The notes beneath the pieces were generated by a model. It did no database searches, had not been told where the DNA came from, and was given only the letters and a program-made list of their open reading frames with translations. Shown piece by piece: positions 53,416 to 61,026 of a DNA stretch of 64,000 nt. Each line of letters starts with the position of its first letter. Position 1 is the first letter of the stretch. The DNA is from CAZFLM01 sp964519955 (GTDB lineage: Bacteria > Armatimonadota > Chthonomonadetes > Chthonomonadales > CAJBBX01): contig CAZFLM010000023.1 in assembly GCA_964519955.1 (NCBI GenBank), positions 18,506 to 82,505 on the forward strand, given 5' to 3'. A program made the position numbers and the translations under genes.

Positions 53416-54801
53416 TCACCTCACCACCGGCTCCTTCGCCGCCGCGGCCGACTGCACGCGGTACATCGCCTCCTGGCCGGGCGCGAGCCAGTGGTTCACC
53501 ACGAGGCCATCGGCCTTGCGCTCGCTGCTGTCGGCGGAGTAGGCGTTGCCCTCGTACTCGTGGCCGTTCCAGTCCCACGAGAACACCTTCACGTCCGCGC
53601 CGGGGAAGGTCACGCTCACATGCGAACTCTCGGTCATGCTCAGGTTCACGATCATCGCGTAGCGCTGGCCCTTCTCGTCGACGAAGGTGCTGACCAGCAC
53701 GCGCCCACCGGAGACTGCCGACACGATGCCGTCCGGCACGAACTCCTCGCCCTGGCCGAGGGCCTTCGGGAAGAAGCGGACGCGGGTGCAGGCCAGACGT
53801 GTGAAGAGGTCGCCGTAGCGCTTGTGGAAGCTCTTCTGCACGCGGCGGATGTAGTCGTACGTGGGCGTCCGGTTCCAGTGCTCGTCGACCGGCGAGGTGC
53901 GGTAGTTCGCCTCGGGCTGGCGCATGTAGTAGAAGAACCAGAGGATGCCGTGCGCCCCGGACGCGATGGTCGTGTTGAACTGCCAGCGTATCTCGTCCTC
54001 GTTCGGCACGCGGTAGTTGAAGTGGCCGACCGACAGGAGCGTGTTCCAGAACGGGATGCCGTTGCGCAGGGCCGCCTCGCGGTAGAGCCGCAGGTTCTCG
54101 AAGTAGAACGCCCAGCCGCTCTCGCCCGGGTTCATCTGCGCGTAGCAGTCGTAGCTCACGAGGTCGGCGTTGGCGTCCTTCGCGAACTCGTCGAGGTAGT
54201 TTGGCCACGTGTCGGTTCCGGCGCGCTTCTCGATGCCGGGGAACCAGGGGAGCAGGTTCGCGTAGGGGTGCAGCTTCGGCGCGATCTCCTTCTGCACGCG
54301 GCAGGCCTCGAAGAAGCTCTTCTTGGCGTCGGCGTCCGGCTCGTCGCCCACGTGGAAGCCGAACACGGCCGGGTGCGCGCCGAAGTCTTTCACCGCCGCG
54401 CGGAACTTGTCGGCGAAGTCCGGGGCCAGCTTCCCGCCCTCGCCCGGCCGCCAGTAGGAGCGCGGATCGCAGACGATCGCCTTTATTCCGTGCTTCCCGA
54501 TCCAGTCGAGGATGTGCAGCATCTGCGCCTTCTGCGCCAGATCGGCCGGGTCACAGCTCGGCGTCTGCGGCACGGTGAACCCCGCGTCCGCCCACGAGGC
54601 CACCTCGGCCTCGGTGAAGTGGCTCCCGTGCTCCTTCAGGTTCGTGTAGCTCCAGAAGCTGATCGGGTACTTCCCCAGGCCGAACGACTTCGACTTCGCG
54701 ATCATCGCCGCCACCTTCGGCGGCACGGACTGCCCCTTCGCCATCCCCGCACCTCCCAGCAGCGCCAGCGCCGCCAACGTTCCGCACCATGCCCTGTTCA
54801 T
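53416..54801 (-). CDS. secreted TIM-barrel glycoside hydrolase-like protein
   Basis: A 461-residue exported protein (signal peptide MNRAWCGTLAALALLGGAGMAKG; GGAGG before the ATG). The barrel carries FGFHVGDEPDADAKKSFFEA, where the Glu of GDEP sits at the end of strand 4 as in clan-A acid/base residues, and ADLVSYDCYAQMNPGESGWAF. A C-terminal beta-sandwich (about 365-455) ends the chain (VNLSMTESSHVSVTFPGADV). The family is unassigned. A longer open frame upstream is rejected. Confidence 0.78.
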   Translation of the reverse strand: MNRAWCGTLAALALLGGAGMAKGQSVPPKVAAMIAKSKSFGLGKYPISFWSYTNLKEHGSHFTEAEVASWADAGFTVPQTPSCDPADLAQKAQMLHILDWIGKHGIKAIVCDPRSYWRPGEGGKLAPDFADKFRAAVKDFGAHPAVFGFHVGDEPDADAKKSFFEACRVQKEIAPKLHPYANLLPWFPGIEKRAGTDTWPNYLDEFAKDANADLVSYDCYAQMNPGESGWAFYFENLRLYREAALRNGIPFWNTLLSVGHFNYRVPNEDEIRWQFNTTIASGAHGILWFFYYMRQPEANYRTSPVDEHWNRTPTYDYIRRVQKSFHKRYGDLFTRLACTRVRFFPKALGQGEEFVPDGIVSAVSGGRVLVSTFVDEKGQRYAMIVNLSMTESSHVSVTFPGADVKVFSWDWNGHEYEGNAYSADSSERKADGLVVNHWLAPGQEAMYRVQSAAAAKEPVVR

Positions 54802-54916
54802 TGCGCGCCTCCCGCGCCCTGAGTTCGGCATGCGCGGCGGAGTTCCTGCGTGAGCCGAGGTTAAGTTCGGCGCGCGTCGAACCGATGACGAGAGCGAACC
54901 TGTGGAGGAACGACAG

Positions 54917-55924
54917 ATGGATAGCGAGCTGCCGACAAACTGCGGACTACCGCCCGCTCCGAAGCCGACGAGTCGACGCCGGACTTGCTGTGCGGCATGC
55001 TGCCTGACGCCCGTCGCGCTGGCACTGGCAGGCATCGCGGCGATCCGGCTCCTCATAGGTCCGGTGTTCAGTTGGCATATCCAGAACCCCAAGGTGCTCT
55101 CGCCGGCGGAGCTGCCGGTCTGCTCCCGCGCGGGCTCGGAAAGCATGGCCGTCCTGGCCGATGGGCGCACGGTCCTCGTGGCATGCGGCGGCGAGACGCT
55201 GGAGTGGTGGGACCTGGCGACTCGGCGCAAGACCGCCGCCGCGCCGCTGCCCCGAGCCGGCAAGGGGCACTGGGCGATCGATCGGAGCGGCACGCAGATC
55301 AGCCTGGAGGTCGACGAGGGAAGCGATCGCCGATATGCGTTAGTCGGGCGCACACTGCGAGCGCTGCCAACACGCACCGATCAGCACGCACCAACGCCGT
55401 TCGAGGCCGGCATCGACAAGACGCAGGACCAGGCGCACCGCTTCTCGCCGGACGGCAAGTGGATGCTCACCGACACAGGCGATCCGGCAGGCGCCGTGCA
55501 GTTCTGGCAGACCGGCAAGACGGCCCCGACCCACACCGACAAGGCCGGCTCGGGCGTCCTCTGCATCGACTTCTCGCCTGATGGTATCTGCGCGGCGGTA
55601 GGCACGCACCGAGCCGGCGCTGTCGTCTGGCGCCTGTCGGATGGCAAGATCCTTGGCGAAGTCGAGGGCATGCCGGGCGCCATCCTGCAGATCGACGGCG
55701 ACCACGTGCTCGACGTGCGCTTCTCACCGGACAGCTCCCGGCTCGCGGTCGGGCGGCTGGAGAGCGGCGTGGAGCTGTGGGACTGGCGGCACACGCGCGA
55801 GGTCGCCGAGTGCCGAGCCCCCGTCGGCGCCCACAACCGTGTCGCGTTCGCCCTGGGCGCGACGATGCTCGTCTCGTGGGGTGGGCACGGCCGCGTGTTC
55901 ACTTGGGACATCAAGGGGCTGTGA
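54917..55924 (+). CDS. membrane-anchored WD40-like repeat protein
   Basis: A 335-residue protein with a Cys-rich segment and one transmembrane helix (PVALALAGIAAIRLLIGPVF, about 32-51), then a propeller with WD-type blades (TLEWWDLATRR, GAVQFWQTGK, GAVVWRLSDGKILGE, GVELWDWRHTREV, RVFTWDIKGL). The repeated 'FSPDG/FSPDS' turns are typical. GGAGG lies 8 nt before the ATG. Function unknown; probably protein or ligand binding outside the membrane. Confidence 0.8.
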   Translation: MDSELPTNCGLPPAPKPTSRRRTCCAACCLTPVALALAGIAAIRLLIGPVFSWHIQNPKVLSPAELPVCSRAGSESMAVLADGRTVLVACGGETLEWWDLATRRKTAAAPLPRAGKGHWAIDRSGTQISLEVDEGSDRRYALVGRTLRALPTRTDQHAPTPFEAGIDKTQDQAHRFSPDGKWMLTDTGDPAGAVQFWQTGKTAPTHTDKAGSGVLCIDFSPDGICAAVGTHRAGAVVWRLSDGKILGEVEGMPGAILQIDGDHVLDVRFSPDSSRLAVGRLESGVELWDWRHTREVAECRAPVGAHNRVAFALGATMLVSWGGHGRVFTWDIKGL

Positions 55925-56091
55925 GACCAAGCATGGCAATCGAGCTGCGGCACCGATAGGCGCGAGGCCCGCACCGGCGCGCGGTGCCTCGGCCACCCAT
56001 CGCCACCCCGAACACGCGTTCCCGACACACCGTACTGCTACCGCATACGGCAGCCGGTACCCGCCGGCACGTCCCAGATGGGAGACTACCC

Positions 56092-56571
56092 ATGAACAGA
56101 ATGCTCCCGCTGCTGCTCATCGCAGTGGCGTCGACCTCCGCGTCGGCTGCTACGCTGCCTCGCGAGATCGCCCCGCGTTACGCAGGGCTCCTCGGCGCCA
56201 TCCGCAAGGTCGACATGAAGGGCTTCTCGACCTTCTTTGCCAAGGACTACGTGAGCGTCGATCCGTCGGGCAAGCAGACCGATCGCCAGGCATTCCTGAA
56301 GGCTATTGCCGGGCTCCTGACGGGGGCCAAGTCCGCGACCACCCACTTCACGTGTGTAAGGACGTCGAGGGCGAGCCACGAGATCAGCGTCGAGTTCAGC
56401 CTGACCGTGGTGACACGCGGGAAGCCCGGCGGCGACGTCTCGGTGACCGAGGTGGGCACCGACTACTGGAGCAAGACGAACTCCGGCTGGCTGCTGTCGA
56501 AGACGGTAGACAAGTCCTTCGCCGTGAAGCCGCTGCCCGCCAAAGGCCACGCGCCACCGCGCCGCCGCTGA
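56092..56571 (+). CDS. secreted NTF2-like (DUF4440/SnoaL-type) protein
   Basis: A 159-residue exported protein (signal peptide MNRMLPLLLIAVASTSASAA; GGGAG before the ATG). An initial helix (YAGLLGAIRKVDMKGFSTFF), 'AKDYVSVDPSGKQTDRQAFL', and a curved sheet ending TDYWSKTNSGWLLSKTVD fit the cone-shaped NTF2 fold. Ligand or activity unknown. Confidence 0.75.
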   Translation: MNRMLPLLLIAVASTSASAATLPREIAPRYAGLLGAIRKVDMKGFSTFFAKDYVSVDPSGKQTDRQAFLKAIAGLLTGAKSATTHFTCVRTSRASHEISVEFSLTVVTRGKPGGDVSVTEVGTDYWSKTNSGWLLSKTVDKSFAVKPLPAKGHAPPRRR

Positions 56572-56637
56572 CCCGACGCCCTGACGGTCGCCATCGACGC
56601 GAAACCGCCCGCCGCCCTGCCCACGTAGTCTGCACGA

Positions 56638-56660
56638 GCGCGCCGCCAACTGGGGTGCGC
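56638..56660 (+). promoter_or_regulatory. conserved hairpin upstream of TPR paralogue 1
   Basis: GCGCGCC (56638-56644) and GGTGCGC (56654-56660) pair around GCCAACTGG with one G-U wobble. The same element with a fully paired stem occurs at 57956-57978 before the second paralogue. Confidence 0.5.
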
Positions 56661-56674
56661 CACCGGACCGGATC

Positions 56675-57946
56675 ATGAGAGCGCGCTGGACCTCGCTGAT
56701 GCGCAGGCTGCCGTGGAAGCGTCCGCCGAGAGCTGCAGAAGCCTTGCTCAGCACGGTCGGCATGCTGGAGGTGATCGCCCTGGCCAACTGGATGGCCAGC
56801 GGCGGACACCTGACTGTTTGGGCCCAGTGGTTCAGGTGGGGGTGGTTCCTGGCTGAGGTCGTGTCGGCGGCCGTCGGTGCGGCAGCACTGCTCCTGATGG
56901 CGCTGGTCCCGGGCTTGAGCCGTCCGCCCTTCCTGCGCCGCGGAAGTCACGTTCTGGTCTGCACCTCAGTGTGCGAGGCGGCCGCGGTGGGGTTTGGGAT
57001 GCTCGGGGTCGCCGCGTGCATCGGGTCGCTGGGCTCGTTGGCCCGACATGCAGCCTGCATTGAGCGACGCCGCATCTTCTGGTCAGTGCCGCCGGCTGTC
57101 GCCGCACTCGCACTGATGCTCGGGGTCGCGATAGGAAGCTTCCACCTGGCGATCGCCGCCGCGGCGGTCGGATGGGCGCTCGGGGTTCTGGAGGTCCTGT
57201 TCCCAGTCGCGCTCCGAGGAGCTTCGCTCCGCAACGCAATCGCCGGCAAGCCTGTGCGTGACGCGCTCGTACGATCGTGGTGCTCGGCGGCGGCACCAAG
57301 GGCACGCACCGCACGGGCGTCGACGCTGCGGGTGCTCGTCGAGGCGCGCGCGTTTGGCGAGGCCCTGGCTGAGCTGAAGCGACTGCACGATCGCTTGCCT
57401 CCAGATGGGATGGGCGCCCTCCGCTCGCGCACCTGCATCCTGGCGCGCATGGGCCACCCCCAGACGGTACTCGACGACCTGGCTAGTGTCTCGCCATCGT
57501 TCGACGGACTGGAGGTACCGGCCGCGCTCGCGTTTGCCGCCCTTGGCGATCATGCTCGTGCGGGAGAACTGGCACAGAAGGTCATTGACAAGCGCGGGAG
57601 CGACGGCGAGCGAACGATGGCCAAGGTCTGCCGCCTTGCCGGCGACGACGAAGGCGCCCTCACCTACTACGAGCGTGCCGCCAACCGCATCACGGGCGAC
57701 GCCTACGACCTCCTCGGCGCGGGCCGCGCGCTGCACCGCCTCGGCAACCACCGCGACGCAGCAGCGCTCCTACAGAAGGGCCTCCGCCTCGCCGACTTCC
57801 TCTGGCCGGACGACCTCGCCATGCTCGCGGAAGGCCTGCGCGCCACCGGCCGGGAGCGAGAGGCACGCGAGGCAGACGCCATGCGCGACGAACTGGTCGA
57901 GACCGGCGCCATCGCCGCGAAACCAACTGCAACCGTCGCGGTGTAG
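56675..57946 (+). CDS. membrane protein with C-terminal TPR-like region, paralogue 1
   Basis: A 423-residue protein. About five transmembrane segments (27-48, 55-80, 93-120, 138-160, 160-180) are followed by a soluble helical repeat region (about 215-400) with TPR-like pairs: ALAELKRLHDRLPPDGMG, DLLGAGRALHRLGNHRDAAA, LLQKGLRLADFLWPDDLAML. No known family recognised. The gene is duplicated immediately downstream. The two copies are nearly identical over the stretch DLLGAGRALHR to ADFLWPDDLAML and diverged in the membrane part. No strong ribosome site precedes the ATG. Confidence 0.75.
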   Translation: MRARWTSLMRRLPWKRPPRAAEALLSTVGMLEVIALANWMASGGHLTVWAQWFRWGWFLAEVVSAAVGAAALLLMALVPGLSRPPFLRRGSHVLVCTSVCEAAAVGFGMLGVAACIGSLGSLARHAACIERRRIFWSVPPAVAALALMLGVAIGSFHLAIAAAAVGWALGVLEVLFPVALRGASLRNAIAGKPVRDALVRSWCSAAAPRARTARASTLRVLVEARAFGEALAELKRLHDRLPPDGMGALRSRTCILARMGHPQTVLDDLASVSPSFDGLEVPAALAFAALGDHARAGELAQKVIDKRGSDGERTMAKVCRLAGDDEGALTYYERAANRITGDAYDLLGAGRALHRLGNHRDAAALLQKGLRLADFLWPDDLAMLAEGLRATGREREAREADAMRDELVETGAIAAKPTATVAV

Positions 57947-57955
57947 TAGCATTGT

Positions 57956-57978
57956 GCGCACCGCCAACTCGGGTGCGC
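57956..57978 (+). promoter_or_regulatory. conserved hairpin upstream of TPR paralogue 2
   Basis: GCGCACC and GGTGCGC form a perfect 7-bp stem with the 9-nt loop GCCAACTCG. Compare 56638-56660. Confidence 0.5.
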
Positions 57979-57995
57979 CACGCGGGTGACAGCCG

Positions 57996-59240
57996 ATGAG
58001 CAGACGATGGCGTTCGTTCATCCGGGCGATCCCCTGGCGCAAGCCGCCGGGGTGCTTGGAGTACGCGGGCAGCATCGTGTCCCTCGCGCCGGCTCTCACC
58101 ATCGCGAGTTGGCTCGCCAACGCGGGCCGCCTCGACGGGTTCGGCAGCGGGTGTCGCTGGGTGTGGTTCGCCTACGACACCGTCACCACGCTGATGGGCT
58201 CTCTGGCCGCGTTCGCCCTGATCAGGGCGACGAACGTCCCGCGTGCTCGCCGGATGGCGCCTGGGATGCTCGTCTGGCTGGCGACGAACGCCCCGGAGGC
58301 CATAGCCCTGGCGTACGGACGCATCGACCTCGCAGCGTACTTCGGCTTCGGCGGCGGCGCCCTGACGCGCATCGTATGGCAGCGCCAGCCAGACCAAGAT
58401 CCGCTCACATTGCCCATCGCGCTGGACCTCTGCGTCGTGGCCGGGGTCGCCGCGCGCCTGGGATGGCTCGCGCCGGTCTGCGCCCTGGTCCTCTGGGCTC
58501 GAGATGTGGTCCAAGGGGTGTTCCCGCCGCAACTGCGCCGCCGCCTCCGCTCCGTCCTCGCCGGCAAGCCAAGCCGCGACGCATACGTGGAGGGCATCGG
58601 CACGTCCTGCTCGCTGGAGCATGGGTGAGGGGCCCCATCGAAGCTTCGCACGTTGTGCGAGGCCCACGCATACGATCAAGCGCTCGACGAGTTTAGGAAG
58701 CTGCAGTCGGAGGCCGGGCGGGCAGACCACAGCGACTTGCGCTGGCGTGCCCCCATCATGGTGCGGATGGGACGCGCGCAGGAGGCGCTGGACGAGATCG
58801 GCGCAGAGGCCCCGTCGTACGAGGGCTACGAGCGCGCCGCCGCCCTCGCCCTGGCCGCGCTCGGCCGCTCGGCGGAGGCCCGCGGTCTCGCGGATCGTGC
58901 CGTCGCGAACAAGGAGCACGGCGCCGAGCGCACCATGGCCGAGATCTGCGCGATGGCCGGCGACGACCGAAGCGCTGTGCGCTACTTCGAACGTGCAGCA
59001 GACCGCATCACCGGCGACTCCTACGACCTGCTCGGCGCCGGCCGCGCGCTGCACCGCATCGGCAACCACCGCGACGCAGCCGCCCTCCTCCAGAAGGGCC
59101 TCCGCCTCGCCGACTTCCTCTGGCCGGACGACCTGGCGATGCTGGCCGAGAGCCTGCGCGCCACCGGCCGCCGGGACGCTGCCCGCGACGCCTACGCGAT
59201 GCACGATGAGTTGATCGAGACGGGGACCATCGCCCCGTAG
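57996..59240 (+). pseudogene. TPR membrane protein paralogue 2, interrupted by an in-frame TGA
   Basis: The 5' part (57996-58625) encodes the membrane half and the 3' part (58629-59240) the TPR-like half. Both are in the same frame, separated only by TGA at 58626-58628. Alignment to paralogue 1 is gapless through the stop: SRDAYVEG...EHG-stop-GAPSKLRTLCEA against VRDALVRS...TARASTLRVLVEA. The stop therefore replaces a single sense codon; there is no frameshift. Either the gene is a recent nonsense pseudogene, the stop is read through, or two separate polypeptides are made (a TTG at 58653 could start the second). Coding character is well kept on both sides. Confidence 0.75.
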
Positions 59241-59379
59241 GCCCCGCACGCGTAGGCGCCCGGCCTGCAAGCTACCTGCGTGGCCTGGCGAACGCGATGC
59301 AGGAAAACCGCGCGGCACGGCGAACCCATCGATACGGTCGCAAGAGGCCGACCGCATCGATGCGACCCAGGAGGCTGCC

Positions 59380-60870
59380 ATGTCGCGGCGCACCGTCGTC
59401 CTGTCGTTGGCGTTGCTGTCTGCCTCGGCGTTCACCGCCCCGCCCCCCGCCCACGCCCAGTCGCTCCTCAAGGACCGGTCCGTCGTCTCCGGTGAGTACG
59501 TCTACGTCCTCCTGCCGCCGGAGTTGGCATGCGCGCAGACCGTCGTCGAGGCGAAGTGGTCCGCCGATGGCCGCTACGTGCTGACGCTCTGCCGGACCGA
59601 GCATGTAGCGCCGCCGCTCGCCCAGGCTAGAGCGCTCGCGCAAGTTCCCGGCGAAGCGCCCGGCACGCAGAGCCTGTTGGTCTGGAGCGCGGAGACGCAC
59701 ACGCCGAAGGAGGTGTGGAGCCGCCCGATCGGGAAGGCGAGTATCGAGGAGTGGCAGTGGCTGCCCGCATCGGACAAGGCCTACGCCGTCATCAACGAGC
59801 CGCCTCTCCTGCCGAACGGCAAGCCCAGGCGCGCCGTGTGGTGGATCCAGGCAGCGGCAGCGAACGCCCGGGCGGTAACCGAGATTCCATTCGATCGCCT
59901 GACAGTTCCCGAAGGCCAGCCGCATATCTCTACAGCCGTCGAGCCATCGCCGGTCGAGCCGCTCGCACTCGTGCTGCAGCAGGCGGACCGGTTCAGGCAC
60001 GTCAAGCGGCCCGACGGCACATCGGAGTTGGCGGTGGACACCGATGAGGTGATCACCCCGATCCGCAGAGACGGCACGCTGGCCGCCGCGGTCCATCTGC
60101 AGGACGCCTCGTTCGCCGGCTGGGCCGATGCTGGCGGCGTCTTCTACCTGCGCCGCATCGACAGGCCCGAGGGCCCCAAGGCCCGGCCCACACGCACCTT
60201 CTTCGCCTACGACTTGCGCACCGGCAAGCTCGACCAGCTAGCCCAGGCGCCGCCGGAGGAGCACGTGCTGCTGCGCTGCAGCTACGCGCCCGGCCAGGCG
60301 CCCGACCCCGAGCCGCCCGCCATGCTCCCGGAGGCGTACCCACTTCACCTCGCACCCTCCACGGCGGAAGTGAAGAGCAGCGACACCTCCGCCTCCCTGC
60401 GCCCCCTCTGGCTGGTCGCAGATCGGGTAAGCCAGAAGCCGCGCGCCCTGGTGTGCCCGGACGCCTCCTGGTCCCAGATATCGCCGGGCCGCGATGCGGT
60501 CCTCTACGTGAGCCAGGGCGCCGCCTGGGTCCGACCCATCCTGCGGCTCAGCCAGGCCGCCTATGCCGCAATGGAGCTGGTGGAGGAGCGGCGTCGGGTA
60601 GTCGCCGACGCGTCGGTGCTCGCGAAGGCCATCCAGAACATGGCCGACAGCGGTGAGTACTACCCGAGACCCGACCAACTGCGCGACTGGCTGCTCCCGT
60701 ACCTGAAGGGCGACGAAGGGCTTCTGGGCAAGCTCGTGTTCACGCACGAGGCAGGAGTGGGTCTGTTCACGCCGGATGTCGCCGCCAAGACCGTGGTGGG
60801 CCACGTCCTCGGCCCGGGTGGCCGCGCCATCATCTACGCGGACGGCCGCGCGGTCTGGAAGGACGACTGA
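59380..60870 (+). CDS. secreted propeller-like protein of unknown function
   Basis: A 496-residue exported protein (signal peptide to about residue 26, GGAGG before the ATG). The N-terminal 330 residues have TolB/WD-like strands (VEAKWSADGRYVLTLCRTE, WQWLPASDKAYAVINEPP, FFAYDLRTGKLDQLAQAPP, ISPGRDAVLYVSQGAAWVRP). The last 110 residues are helical followed by a beta hairpin (VLAKAIQNMADSGEYYPRPD, VVGHVLGPGGRAIIYADGRA), similar to segments seen in DUF1559-like and general-secretion-associated proteins. No catalytic motif found. Confidence 0.72.
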   Translation: MSRRTVVLSLALLSASAFTAPPPAHAQSLLKDRSVVSGEYVYVLLPPELACAQTVVEAKWSADGRYVLTLCRTEHVAPPLAQARALAQVPGEAPGTQSLLVWSAETHTPKEVWSRPIGKASIEEWQWLPASDKAYAVINEPPLLPNGKPRRAVWWIQAAAANARAVTEIPFDRLTVPEGQPHISTAVEPSPVEPLALVLQQADRFRHVKRPDGTSELAVDTDEVITPIRRDGTLAAAVHLQDASFAGWADAGGVFYLRRIDRPEGPKARPTRTFFAYDLRTGKLDQLAQAPPEEHVLLRCSYAPGQAPDPEPPAMLPEAYPLHLAPSTAEVKSSDTSASLRPLWLVADRVSQKPRALVCPDASWSQISPGRDAVLYVSQGAAWVRPILRLSQAAYAAMELVEERRRVVADASVLAKAIQNMADSGEYYPRPDQLRDWLLPYLKGDEGLLGKLVFTHEAGVGLFTPDVAAKTVVGHVLGPGGRAIIYADGRAVWKDD

Positions 60871-60871
60871 A

Positions 60872-60972
60872 CGGCGGGGGATGGGGGCTGGGGATTGGGG
60901 GATGGCCCCGTCCGAGAGGCCACCCAACCCCCAGCCGCCGTCGCCCAGTACCCGTCACCCAGCCCCCGCCGT
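60872..60972. repeat. heptanucleotide (STRR-like) repeats between two plus-strand genes
   Basis: GGGGGAT/GGGGGCT/GGGGATT units (about 60876-60906) and complementary CAACCCCCAG/CACCCAGCCCCC units (about 60923-60968) face each other across a short centre, as in the 19331-19453 tract. Confidence 0.6.
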
Positions 60973-61026
60973 GCAGGTATCCTCCCCGCGCTCCGCGAAC
61001 CAGAGGCGCGGGGAGGACACGCCACG

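Noticed and set aside
50178..53693. 1171-codon open frame on the plus strand
   Set aside because: It runs antisense to the GxGYxYP gene, through the tandem array and across the N gap. The openness is compositional.
58626..58628. Genetic-code change (TGA as a sense codon)
   Set aside because: Many genes in the window end in TGA at the expected family length (for example the MNT, GH127-like and rhamnosidase genes), so a global reassignment is excluded. Only a local event is possible.
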